A stretch of DNA of 64,000 nucleotides from Venturia oleaginea (Eukaryota > Ascomycota > Dothideomycetes > Venturiales > Venturiaceae). The translations under genes were made by a program, and so were the position numbers. This document shows positions 23,127-33,735 of this stretch, piece by piece (position 1 is the stretch's first letter; each line of letters starts with the position of its first letter). The stretch covers positions 558,001 to 622,000 of the forward strand of contig JABMLP010000001.1 of the NCBI GenBank assembly GCA_013176395.1, in the 5' to 3' direction. The notes under the pieces are model-generated. The model had not been told where the DNA came from. It did no database searches and worked only from the letters and a program-made list of their open reading frames with translations.

Positions 23127-26100
23127 CCCCTCTTGGTGCATCATCGGAGACCACAAGTACGACCGAAAATATTCCAGCAGATTGAATTCCTGCGGCAAGC
23201 TTGCGCGTCATCGATGGTTCTGGACAGCACGAGGCCAGCTGGTGCTCTGCTGATCTTCATCCCCACTCCTGGATTCCCAAATCGCCCTGTGAGCCATGGC
23301 ATCGACGAGGCATGTACCTGGCCCAATGCAAGAATCCCAGAGCCCATCACTTGCGAACCCGTCAACAAAGTCGTGACGGTATATTGCAACTCATAACCAA
23401 TACGTCTGAACTGTACGTCTGCATCGTCTGGCGTTGCATTTTCGTGCCTCTTCACGTCGTTGATTTGACAGCGAACAGACGCCTCCTTTTCACGTGGGTT
23501 AAACAAACCGATCAACGGTAAACGGTGTTGCAAGGTCCAGCCTTGTTGTCTGCAGATGTCGGTCATGGCTGACAGGAGGAGGGCGGTTCGGGCCTTAGCC
23601 TCTTCAGGTCTCTGCATCTTTGTTTCTCAATCTGAAGAATCACTTCAATTTCCCCCCTTCAAAACCATGCTTCAAAACCTTTCAATCCTCGTTGGATCGA
23701 GATCAAAATGCGCCTGCTTGAGTTCTTTCTCCAAGCGCATACCTCGGATAAACATCACAATCCCCCCGAGTTCCATTCTCCAAGGCATCAAGTACGAAGC
23801 GTGTGTGGCGTTGATATAGAGAGATCCACTTTCTGAGCCCCGACCGAGGTAGCGGACGCTTTTCACCCCATTTATCGACACTTCATTGGATGCCTTTGTT
23901 TAGCATTGTCTGTCCCCGACTCCCCGTGAACTGTCGTCCTCGGAGCCCGTCCAGGCCAAAGCTTCCCGTTTTTGATATTAAAACTGGCCTCCACGTCAAG
24001 AAATCAATCGCAAGTGGCATCATCTCCGATATCCTTCGATCACACTCGGTGCCTTCTGTGAGTCTGGAGATTTCAGACGAGCTCTGCACATGAGAACTGC
24101 AATCTACCTGTACGCGTCACCGCCTGCACCTCACTACAATGCATGCTCATCCTCAAGAACGGAATAAAAAAGTCCAAAGTGGCGCAAGAGACCCTGGATA
24201 ATGTTTTCGGAGAATTTTATCTCAACTTTGGGTGGTGAGACACGATTGGGAAGATCGTAAACGGCCCTGGGTTACGCAACGATATTTGCAGGCATCGAGG
24301 TCATATCCCTCGGCAGCTTGTCAATGAAGCTATCGGGTCAGTCACGATCGCGATATGTTGAGCCATAGCTATGGTTCTATCTTGTCGTGACAAATGTCAT
24401 CTCTCAAGAAGCGTTTCAAGATCCTGGCACCCACTGTGGTATAAAACCAGTCATATCAAATTACTGACCGATGCTTTCGTTCATTTAAACGAATCGTAAA
24501 GGGCCAAAATTTGCAACTGTATGCAGCCTGGTGCCTGATGCCGTTATCAGGGTTATTCGATGGCATCCCATCGCCCAGATTAGAGGGACCGTCGGACTCA
24601 ACAACCACCGATCTAAACTCAAGGGTCCCTCGTGTCGAACGTACATACCCGGGCTCAGGTGTTTCCAAGCAGCCACCCGCAAAACAGGTGTACCAACGCG
24701 GCCAATATATACTTATATTCCAATACCAGGCCTAACGAAGAGTGCTCTGTCGTTCATATCATCTTGAAGACCCTATCATGAGTCAGCAGAATGCTCACTC
24801 AATGACTGCAGTGGCTCCAAGCTCATTACAGTTGCAGCAGGTGCTCCTGCATAGTACAGGATTGATATGCCAAGCTTCAGCCAGGTCCTCTCCTTGTCTG
24901 TGTTGTGGTAAACAAGAAGACACAAGTAAACACGCTTCTTGGACAACGACTTGACGAGTTGCGACATCGAACACAATCGCCGGGTGAAGGGAACCTTCCA
25001 GATGGCGAATCCAAATACGAGCGATGGCTTCGAGGAGCAAGCAAATTGAACGCGATGCGTCTCGTATGCTATGCCTTCGGATTCGTCGCATTGCACACAT
25101 GACTCCACAGCGATTTTTTCGGATAGTATCAGAAGCGTCTTGACAGATGTTTTCAACAATATGTCACTGTCACGAGGAAGTCTCGGCATTTGCATCTGCA
25201 TCACAGATCGTCCGCCGCACCGAAGGAAGTGGAGACGCAAGACTGCGGCATCAGGGCACCTCTCACGGACGATTTCCATGCCATGGGTACGACGACTAAA
25301 CTCCACAAGCCGCTATCGGATCTGCGCCCAAAGCGATAGTAGTAGTATCAAACAGCCTCGTCTTTCTTGGCTCAGATGCCGATGCCGATACCGACACCGA
25401 CATCGATAGAATGGAGGGTGGAAGTCATGGAGCTGTTGACAGAGACGACAGGACTTTACTGCCTGGCTGGTTTCCGAGGAAGGAAGCTATTGGTTGCGCC
25501 CCGAGTGCGCTCGGCGAGCGTGCTGTTTGCTTTACGAGACGCTCAAACGTGTGCACCATTAACCAGCATCCATTCACACAACACAAGATTCTGCCGTCTT
25601 CGCCACAACGCCTTGTCTCCAGTATCAGATGTTTGGTGGCTGGACGGTCGTGGATCCTAGGTATGCCACACATGAGCCATGCTGGTGGAGATGAACAAAA
25701 GAGTCATGGACAGATATTGGACTCTTTCGATCTCATCACCTACTTTGTTCCTTGTTGTTGATGCGAGGATCAACCCATCGCTACTCATGATCGGGAGGCT
25801 TCTATGTTTATAACTGCACCCCTTTCTTTCATTTTCTCTTTGTCTCTTCCACCACGGCAGCGCTATTCGATCCAGTCCCGCGAGTTCGAGAAAACAATGT
25901 AATTAGTAAAGTAAGTACCACTTACCACCATTTCCATCCCCTTCCCAGTCGGTGTCACGCAGACCGATAATGAAATAACGTGTTCCCATGAAGAAAATAA
26001 AGCCATTGAGAAATAAGTCTGGTCTGATAATCGATGACTAATCTTCAAAGGTAAAAAATCTTATAATGGCAAGGAATTCGGATGTCCCCAAGTCCTAATT

Positions 26101-26225
26101 TGTCAGGGAATCACGTGATGTGAATATTTACCTGTAGAAATAGGAAAAATCCGGCTGTTCTGTATACTTTGCTTATTATTCCTTTCTTATACTTGTGATT
26201 AAGGGAAGATTTTATATGACGTACT

Positions 26226-28025
26226 CCACCACCCACCCGCTCAAAATTTCTTGGCACGACCATCTCATGTTACGACTCTTTAATTTTTTCGCTATCGACG
26301 ATAGATTCTAAGTCCGTCGTGCTACTATCTGATTCAGAAGATATCTCGATATCTTTTTTTACGAGTTCGCGCATTATGCCCAGTTACGCCGCAGTTCCCA
26401 CAGCGCCATTGAGTTGGTCGGGCTATTTCTTGATCACCGATACCACGAGCCTTCTTCGATCCCTGAGGCGCTACAGACGCCTCTGCAGCTACCTGCGCTG
26501 CTGCAGTCCCATACTCCATAGTACCACCTTGCTGGATCCGCTTCCTTTTGCGCGATTTTCGCTTCGTTATTACTGCCAATTGCTCTTCAAGCTCGTGGTT
26601 GCGCGCAACGAGTAGAGCGTTTTGGTGAAGCATCAATTCAGCGCCCTTGACAAGCTGGGAAAAGCCAGCCTGCGCAGTAACTGGTGACCGAGTAAAAGAG
26701 TCGCTTACGAGCTTGGATTGGGATCCAAATTCTTGAGTATTGCTTGGAGTCTTTGACTGCCACGGCGTTTCTGGGAGACGGGGTTCTGGCGGGGTACGTA
26801 GCCGTACTTCAAGGCGGTCCAATACCGCCTGCGCGTCGATAGGGACTAGCCCTACTGCCTCAAAGGCCTTTTGACAGTTCTCTTTTGTAAACACGTCGAA
26901 AAAGGCGTCTTTGAAGGCAGGGAGAAAGCCTTCCTTGTTGATATGGTACACGCGTCGGCGCGCCAAGTCCCTGATGCGTTAGGAGTACTTGCGCTTCAAC
27001 GGCGAGAAGCAGACCACGTCAAGGGGCTGGAGTATATGCGACGAGTGCGATGGCATGCAGAGGGTTAGGATCTTATTTTCGAGGCAGTAGTCCTTAAAAT
27101 TCTGGTTGAGATGGTTCTCATGGCCGTCCAAAATGAGTAGCCTATACCCCCTCACCTGCCGCGCCTTTGTATGCGCGTCAAAATGCTTCAACCACTCAAG
27201 ACCAAGCGTGTTATTTGTACAGCCGTTCTCAGAGACTAAAAGCTTCCAATTGGGCGTTATATCTGCCTCCTCGTACCACGCAGAGATGTGAACGCGTCCT
27301 TTGTAGATAATGAAGGGTGGGGTTGCATACCCAGCGGCGCAGATACTCTGGATAACCGTAACCCATTCGCGATCGCCCGGCTGAATGAGTTCCGGCCTTG
27401 TACGTCTCTCGGAGGCTGTAACGACCTTTATTGACCCAACAACACCCATCTGGAAGCCAATCTCGTCAAAGTTGTGTGTATCCTCGTCGTGGACGCCGTA
27501 CTTGGCTTTGGTATCTGCAACGAGCTTGAACCACGCGCCAATAATCTCTGGATCTTCCTGTAGTATCCTCTGCCTATCCTTGGCTCGGTTGAAGGCCATC
27601 TTGAGCTCATCTGAGCGCGTAACAAACCTCTCAGCCAGTTTTTGCCCACTGGCTCACCACCGCGTATAGCTAGCAGTTTATCGGCCATATCTGCTACCTC
27701 ACAAAGCCGAGGCGCAAATCCTCGCGAATCGAGGTCAAGGATGTATCAGACAAGCGTTTACTCTTCGGTAAGGGTAAGTTTCCGACCATTTGGTGGTGTT
27801 TCGAGGATAAATGGGACTCCTTTAACGCGCTCAGAGAGGATTCGCTGTTTGACGTCAAAAGCATGAGCGGCGGCCCGTCGGCTTCGGAATTGGCCGGCTT
27901 GGAGGGCTTGGAGTGCGAGCTGGATTCTCCCTTCGTGTTGGAGTAATAGTGCGTTTCGTTGTTCAGACATAATCACATAAGAGGAATGGTAGAAGTCTTG
28001 GCATATTTTGAGCGGTTGGGTGGTG
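26226..28025 (-). mobile_element. Decayed pogo/Fot1-like transposon with TIR remnants
   Basis: The left end (about 26227-26247) and the right end (28005-28025, reverse complement) match over caccaccca(c/a)ccgctcaaaat, a roughly 21-bp terminal inverted repeat with one mismatch. Between them lies one degenerate transposase gene on the minus strand. The right end directly abuts the left end of the Tc1-like element. Confidence 0.75.
26334..27970 (-). pseudogene. Fot1/pogo-type transposase, multiply disrupted
   Basis: Starting from the ATG at 27970 (MSEQRNALLLQHEGRIQ), it encodes a psq-type helix-turn-helix, a CENP-B-like DNA-binding region and the DDE_1 domain with NFDEIGFQMG (first Asp), LLILDGHENH (second Asp) and HILQPLDVVCFSPLK (third Asp). 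A C-terminal coiled/basic region and zinc knuckle follow. Disruptions are a stop after LTLTEE (about 27756) and another three codons later, a one-base loss near 27645 after VGKNW, and a TAA after LKRKYS (26976-26978). The frame continues past each one. The zinc knuckle keeps C-x2-C-x4-H, but the last Cys reads Arg (CGT where TGT is expected). All this shows an inactive copy. Confidence 0.85.
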
Positions 28026-28699
28026 CACAGGGTTCCTCAAATCAGACTGCGCAGGGCGCTCGGACCCCATCTCAATTTCCACGTGTACACCAACTTATCG
28101 CTCAATTTACCACCACCATGGCGCCTAGAACACCCAAAAGAAAGACTGCAAGGCGAGAATATGATAGCACGAAGAGAATGCGATTTTTTCAGGCCTGGGA
28201 TTGCAAGAACGAGGCCGACGGCGTCGGTACAATCGCATACCTCCCTGAAATCAATATACCAACTTCTACCGCACGTAGTTGGCTTAAACTACGAGAACTT
28301 ATTGGTGATGCAGCATTCAGATCACAGGGAAAGAGCAGTTGCATCATAGGGCGGCCTACCAAAGTATCTGCTTCAGATCTTACCCGCCTTACGAACCAAG
28401 ATGACACCATACACGAGAAAGGCTGGCACGAACAAGCCAATTCCTGCCCCGGCAAGCCTTCCGCAAAGACATTACAGCGTCACGTGTACAATACAGGGGC
28501 TAGGCGATTCAAAAAGCGTTATCAGAAGTAGATATCCCAAGCAAATCGGTCAAAGAGGGTTGAATACGGTAAGGAACACGAGAAAAAGACCATACTAGCC
28601 TTCTGGAGTTGGATTTGGTTCACAGATGAAGCCCATTTTCTGTCAAAAGAACTCGCCAATGCACCTGAATATGAGCTACGCTTTCCAGGGCAAGAGAGA

Positions 28700-30300
28700 T
28701 TGATTGATTGATTGATTTTATCCTACTCGGTTGCAGCCGCTTAATCAGGCAGCTATGTCCGGTTAGGAGGACTTCATCAGACAGCCGACACGTGATAGAT
28801 TATATAATCCACCGCGCCCCACTTCGCCCGTTCACTGAAACAAGACCAGCTGTCCCCTCCGTCCTCCCTCTTTTCCCTTAACCAGTATCTCCAAATGCCC
28901 GCTGGCTCTTGTAGATACTGGTTATTCTGCTAGTATATCTGTGCTATGTAGACTCAAGAGGCAATGCCTCGTGTTTCGCTATCCTTCTACCTACAGTCTC
29001 CCTCTAATGCTCAGCTTTGTCTATCTGTTTCGCCTTATCCCTCAAGGCCAATGGGTTCCCTAAGTATGTTTCTGCTTGTGAAAGTTGCCTTGCACCAGAT
29101 TCCTATGCGGCGGTGTATTTGGTTGTGTGATGCTGGAGACAATAGTAACCATCGTAGTCGTGATTTCGCTGCTTGGGTGTGATACTCCGGGTATGCCCGT
29201 GGACGAGGCTGTGTGGTAGCTGCCGTATTGTATGGCGCCGATCGTGCTATAGACCTGCCGTCTTATAGTCGGAGCCTACCTGCTGCTAGTCGCTCTCCCT
29301 ACTTGCTATATCGCGCTCCTACTCTTGCCAATGCCATAACTGGGACGCAACAGTCTGGGGAGAGGCTCAAGGCTACGTCTGCTGGCTTGTAGGGAGGGGA
29401 TTTGCCGCCAATAAGCTCCTTCTATACGTCCTTACTGCTTACTGTGTTGCGCACCTACTCTTGCCAATGCCATAACTGGGACGCAACAGTTTGGGGAGAG
29501 GCTCAAGGCTCTGGACATCAGCTTGCAGCAGGACGGTTTGCGGAGACGATAGTAGATGAGGTTCTCTAGCAGCTGCCGTATCGTGTCGCACCGATTGTGT
29601 TGTAGACCTGTCGTCTTATAGTCGGAGCCTATCTGCTGCTAGTCGCTCTCCCTGCTTGCTATATCGCGCACCTACTCTTGCCACTGCCATAACTGGGACG
29701 CAACAGTCTGGGGAGAGGCTCAAGGCTACGTCTGCTAGCTTACAGGGAGGGGATTTGCCGCCAATAGGCTCCTTCTATGCGTCCTTACTACTTACTGTGT
29801 CGCGCACCTACTCTTGCCAATGCCATAACTGGGAGGCAACAGTTTGGGGAGAGGCTCAAGGCTCTGGGCAACAGCTTGTAGCAGGACGGTTTGCCAAGAC
29901 GTTGGGAGAGGTTGTCTAGTCGTTGCAGTGGTGTGTGGTGCCGATTGTTGCACACCGGGCGTCTGGTGTTTGAGTTGTGTTGAAGGTATTGCCGTTCTAG
30001 CAGTGACTCGTCGACTCGGAGCGTTGCAGTGTCATCTGGGGTGATGGACTAGCCGGGAGATAGTGACTAGATGGTTGCTGTTGTCTTTGGTGGACGCATC
30101 GTTCGTGTAGCTTGCTCATGTATTCGTCGCTTGCTCTGCGGTGGCCGCGACGGCGACTCTAGAGATATCTCATCGACGCTGAGGGACGCGCGATGGCCTC
30201 TAGAGGCCGGAGCGGCCACTGGCAGAGGTGTTTTGATGATCCTTAGATGATACTTCTGTAAATTCCAAAAATTGAGTTCTCGCTGTGTGTGCTGTTTTTC
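28700..30300 (-). mobile_element. LINE-like (non-LTR) retroelement insert with 15-bp target duplication
   Basis: The insert is flanked by perfect 15-bp direct repeats ccagggcaagagaga at 28685-28699 and 30301-30315, inside the Tc1 transposase. Next to the left copy it begins with ttgattgattgattgatttta. Read on the minus strand this is a 3' tail of (atca)n, typical of fungal non-LTR elements, which also give variable-length target duplications. The minus-strand 5' part (about 30070-30339) has an open frame rich in Pro, Ser and Arg that could be the start of an ORF1. No reverse transcriptase motif was found, so this is a deleted or non-autonomous copy. Class assignment rests on the tail and the duplication length. 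Confidence 0.65.
29319..29920. repeat. Higher-order tandem repeat, about 353-bp period
   Basis: A core beginning ctactcttgccaatgccata recurs at 29319, 29455, 29672 and 29808. The spacings are 136, 217 and 136 bp, so two kinds of spacer alternate and the real unit is 353 bp, present twice. It lies inside the LINE-like insert. Confidence 0.85.
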
Positions 30301-30323
30301 CCAGGGCAAGAGAGAGGTGTCAA

Positions 30324-30514
30324 TGTGACGGCACGGCATGGCTCCTTTGCCGTCACGTTACTTCATGGCTCGGGCGTATCGGCTTAGCCACATTGTGGCT
30401 AAGGCGCGATATCTTCGCGCCCTCGTTGTAACTCGCTCTCTACCGTAAATTCTATTATCACACTCAGTTCTTAGAACCCTAGTTCATTCTATACATCCTA
30501 TCGCTGCCGTGACA
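30324..30514. mobile_element. Solo LTR (191 bp) with 5-bp target duplication
   Basis: The segment starts TGTGACGGCA and ends TGCCGTGACA, near-perfect inverted termini in TG...CA form. It is flanked by gtcaa on both sides (30319-30323 and 30515-30519). Its removal restores the Tc1 transposase frame. The size, TG/CA ends and 5-bp duplication fit an LTR retrotransposon reduced to one LTR by recombination. The copia/gypsy class is not determined. Confidence 0.85.
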
Positions 30515-31017
30515 GTCAATGAGGAGCTAGAAGGCGTTTTGGATGCTACTATTCACGTCGCCGGCGGCATCTCATACAACAAGAAAGGAAACCTCATATT
30601 CTGCAAGGATCCGGCTGAGCCATCAGAGAAGGTTCGTAGGCAAGTCAATCAGCCTAAACAACTCAAATACGAGCTGGATTCAGTGTACCAAGCCCGGCTG
30701 AAGGTCTGGCAAGAGCTTAAGGCAAAGGAGGACGAAACACCAAAAGGAAACTGCGTGACACAGGTTCTCTACGTCAAAAAGATACTGCCACAACACATTG
30801 AAGCTATTCAGGCCTAGGAGAAGCGTCACAAGCGCAAATACTGGCTTCAAGAGGATGGTGATCCTTCTCACGGAATCAAGTCACCTAACAGTGACCCTGC
30901 AGTCATAAAAAGAGAAGCAGACCTTCTATTACTTATTCACCCTCCTCAATCATGTGATCTCAAGCCCATTGAGTCTTGTTGGAACATCATTAAGTCCAGA
31001 TTAGCTGGCAGGACGTG

Positions 31018-31452
31018 GTCGTCGGTGGCTCATTTCAAGGCTGAAATCCAGGCAGAATGGGACAAGATAACGCTCACAATGATACGGAAAAGGATCAGAG
31101 AGATGCCAGAGAGATGTAAGATGATTCAGCAAAAACCAGAGATCCATTGCAAGTCAAACGTGTGGGAAATAGCATAATACATTCAAGTTCAAAAGATGGG
31201 ATGGTCAGATTTGAGGAACTCTGTGGTGGTGGAATACGTTCGACTGCGCAGGGCGCTCGGACCCACCATCCCATCTTTTGAACTTGAATGTATTATGCTA
31301 TTTACCACACGTTTGACTTGCAGTGGATCTCTGGTTTTTGCTGAATCATCTTACATCTCTCTGGCATCTCTCTGATCCTTTTCCGTATCATTGTGAGCGT
31401 TATCTTGTCCCATTCTGCCTGGATTTCAGCCTTGAAATGAGCCACCGACGAC
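31018..31452. repeat. 188-bp inverted repeat with 59-bp spacer
   Basis: Bases 31018-31205 and 31265-31452 are reverse complements with two mismatches. The left arm is the 3' end of the Tc1 transposase gene plus about 28 bp after it; the right arm is the same sequence inverted. Transcription through it would give a long hairpin RNA. Confidence 0.92.
31237..31452 (-). mobile_element. Inverted 3' fragment of a second Tc1-like copy
   Basis: It begins with the subterminal block gactgcgcagggcgctcggaccc and continues with the inverted transposase 3' end, stopping abruptly at 31452. There it joins the coiled-coil pseudogene. The minus-strand ORF at 31302-31535 is an artefact of this junction. Confidence 0.8.
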
Positions 31453-33218
31453 TCAACAATCTTCAGACGGACGTCAATAACCTCAAGAATAGTCTTGGTG
31501 CGATCGAATATCCAGAGCGGGAGCAGCATGTCCACCAGAAACTGAATTGGTTAGACAAGGAAATGAAAGAAAGCCACGCGGAAAATTCGGAAAGGTTCGC
31601 AAAGATCAGCGAAACTCTTGAAAAGGCATCCAAGGGAAATTTGGAGAAGTTCAAGACGATCGATATTACTCTCGAAAAGATATTCTAGGAAAATTCGGAG
31701 AATTTTAACAAGATCGAGAGGACTCAGAAAAGGCGTCCAAGGATGTTGAGGACAAGAACAAAACGTTCACAGGACATCATGGGGGTACCCAGAACGCAGT
31801 TAAACAGCTTGAAAAGGGACGGCTGAAAGATTTGCAGGAGACCTCGAACAAGATTGATGCGCTTAAAAACGCGCAACGTGAGCACCGACGGGAGACGAAG
31901 GAGCATTTCGATCAACTCCTCGAAGCGATCACATCAAATCGCATGCGCAAACGTGGTCATGGAGGAAGTGAGCGTAGGTGTGAAGACGATGGCGACAGCT
32001 CTGATAGCGAGTCTGGCAATGAGGGTGGTGAAGATGGCCGTAAAGGCAACAAGAGAGGTCGAAACAGCGAGACGTCAGATGAGAATGCTCCAACAGAGGC
32101 TGATAATCCTCAACCAGAGAGACTGAGACTGTCAGCAATAACGCTCAGGAGATGCGAAACCCAGGTGCCCGTGATGTCGAAGGAGACCACGAAATGTCTT
32201 TGTCACCAGCAGGGAGGCTTCGCCATGAAATGCCTCCTCCACCACCACCACCACCAACAACAACTACAGATAGACGATCGTTCTTCGAAGTAGATCGTAG
32301 TGCTGATCAAGACGACAATGGAAGTCCCAAGAAAAAGCCCAGGACACAAGCTTCCCAGCAACAGATGGAGAATGGCAATAAAGGTAGGCCTCCTCAACAC
32401 CATCCAACACGTCCCTATCCCTTAGTCTCTTCGTAGAATCCCCCGAAACTCTTCGCAAGAAACAGACGGAGCTGGAACATGGCTTCGAAATCGGTAAGCC
32501 AAGTGCGCTTCGGACAATCTCCCAATGCATACGTGCTGCTCGCGATGCCTGTAAACAGAAATCGCGTAGAAAATTCCAGTGAGTCTGCACCTCCTGCTGC
32601 CAGTCTTACTCGTAAAAGGGCAACGTTCCATCCACGGCCGCAGACATTACACAAGCTGACTGCGGAAGATAAAGAGGCCGATAGAACCAAGCCGGCTGAT
32701 ACAGAGTATCAAGGGCAGTATCCAGCGGAAGGCGAACAGGATTTGTGTGATGGAGAAGGTGATGATGCGGGTTATGTAGAGCATCATCAAGGCGACGAAG
32801 ATATGTACAATGAAGATGGATACATACAGTATCCAATGCCGCAAGGGACTGAAGATGATCCCAGGTTTGATGAGGAGGATGAGGAAATGAAGAGGAGGAC
32901 TTGGGAGGCCCACGTAGCCCACGTACGGAGTTGAGGGATGGTACGATTTTGGACCCAGTGGAGGCTGATGAGGATATGGTCGATGGAGAAGTCGAAGTGC
33001 AACTGGATGGAATTGACGATGATTCGATGTTCAATGATGTAGAGGAACTTGAGCGGGCTAGGAAGAGTAGATTGGAGGCGGAGAAGGAGAAGAAGGGTCG
33101 AAAGTCCTGGTCTTTGATATTCGGCATGCTCTGGCCTTGGATATGGATTTATGGGCAGGCGTTTCGGGCCATCTATGAGAAATCACTAAAATATGTAAGC
33201 GTATGTTATTATCAATGA
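31437..33218 (+). pseudogene. Disrupted coiled-coil/acidic protein gene, 5' end replaced by transposon
   Basis: The frame opens at ATG 31437, which lies inside the inverted Tc1 fragment, so the original 5' end appears lost. It encodes coiled coil (LKNSLGAIEYPEREQHVHQK; SERFAKISETLEKASKGNLE), meets a TAG at 31686-31688 at a probable Gln codon, and shifts frame near 31730. It continues with REHRRETKEHFDQLLEAI, a basic patch (RMRKRGHGG), a Ser/Asp/Glu-rich region, a CAC-repeat tract near 32235-32262 and a second acidic domain around 32690-33060. Further frame changes occur near 32300-32440 and 32900. In layout (coiled coil, basic patch, acidic tail) it resembles the 13.2-15.3 kb pseudogene. Some breaks could be unrecognised introns. 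Confidence 0.5.
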
Positions 33219-33735
33219 AATTTGAACTACGCTTATCTTTGTCCATATCGAAACCTTGCTTTCTTTGCCTACCGCAATAGACATAGCCGTATCGCCTCGT
33301 CCGTCTCCACAAAAAGTTTGTTCTTCCAGCTAACAATATGATCTCAAAAGTCTGGACCTTCCAAAGCGGAGACACTGTTTCAAAAGCTGAATCTTCTTGT
33401 CCAATTACACTATGCCATAGTGATCGATGATTTAGCAGCTTGCAAGAGCTCTGAATGCATGAAAACGAGGCCAGTAAGGTTAGAAGTGAGATGAACCTAG
33501 GTTGAAGAAATGAAGAAGAATATAATGCCTGAATGAGTAATAGTAAGCAAAACCAAGGTAATTCCTTGGGTATATATCAGATCGTGCTAAAGTTCGGAAA
33601 ACGCCTCCAAAGCTGCAATGAAACCTTCCGTCCCAGAGGTACTAGTATTGGCTGATTTTCACACGATAGGCAACCGCTCTACTACCTCTCTCATCACCCA
33701 CTTTCCTATACTGTATTTGAATATCCTTTCCTGCA
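33219..33735. other. Intergenic
   Basis: No gene is seen between the disrupted coiled-coil gene and the end of the U-box gene. Confidence 0.55.

Larger units (their letters stand above)
21657..26225. other. Gene-poor region with short tandem repeats
   Basis: This 4.6-kb stretch contains two tandem repeats (22341-22410 and 23039-23126). Minus-strand frames at 23141-23881 and 24776-25306 have protein-like composition but are broken and match no family known to me. They may be remnants of a gene. A GAT-rich hexamer-like tract lies near 25374-25407. Confidence 0.45.
28118..31177 (+). pseudogene. Tc1-like transposase, split by retroelement insertions
   Basis: This starts at ATG 28118 in a strong context (caccATGG), with a helix-turn-helix N-terminus (MAPRTPKRKTARREYDSTK). 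Catalytic segments are WFTDEAHF (first Asp, about 28618), WLQEDGDPSHG (second Asp, about 30842) and DLKPIESCWNIIKSRL (Glu, about 30960), so the triad is DDE. The frame is exact when 28700-30315 (insert plus one target copy) and 30324-30519 (LTR plus one target copy) are removed, giving PGQERGVNEEL across the junctions. In-frame TAG codons at 28529-28531 and 30815-30817 also interrupt it, the second at a probable Gln. It ends with TAA at 31175-31177. Clearly non-functional. Confidence 0.85.
28026..31236 (+). mobile_element. Tc1/mariner-like transposon, broken by two later insertions
   Basis: The ends show a short inverted repeat: left cacagggttcctcaaatc near 28026-28043, and the right-end reverse complement reads cacagagttcctcaaatc (about 31211-31228). 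Once the LINE-like insert and the solo LTR are removed, the remaining unit is about 1.4 kb, normal for Tc1-like elements. The left subterminal block gactgcgcagggcgctcggaccc (28049-28071) is missing from its own right end but is present in the adjoining inverted fragment at about 31240. Confidence 0.75.

Noticed and set aside
23141..23881. Minus-strand frames with protein-like composition
   Set aside because: They are broken between about 23620 and 23670 with no splice model that keeps frame, and no family is recognised; possibly a relic but not supported as a gene.
24776..25306. Minus-strand ORF of 176 codons
   Set aside because: No domain, no clear start and no neighbouring exons; likely chance.
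28021..31240. gtggtg flanking both ends of the Tc1-like element as a 6-bp target duplication
   Set aside because: Tc1/mariner elements duplicate TA only; the match is short, repetitive and partly belongs to the neighbouring element's terminus.
31302..31535. Minus-strand ORF of 77 codons ending in transposase-like sequence
   Set aside because: It arises from the inverted Tc1 fragment joined to the antisense of the coiled-coil gene; not a real gene.
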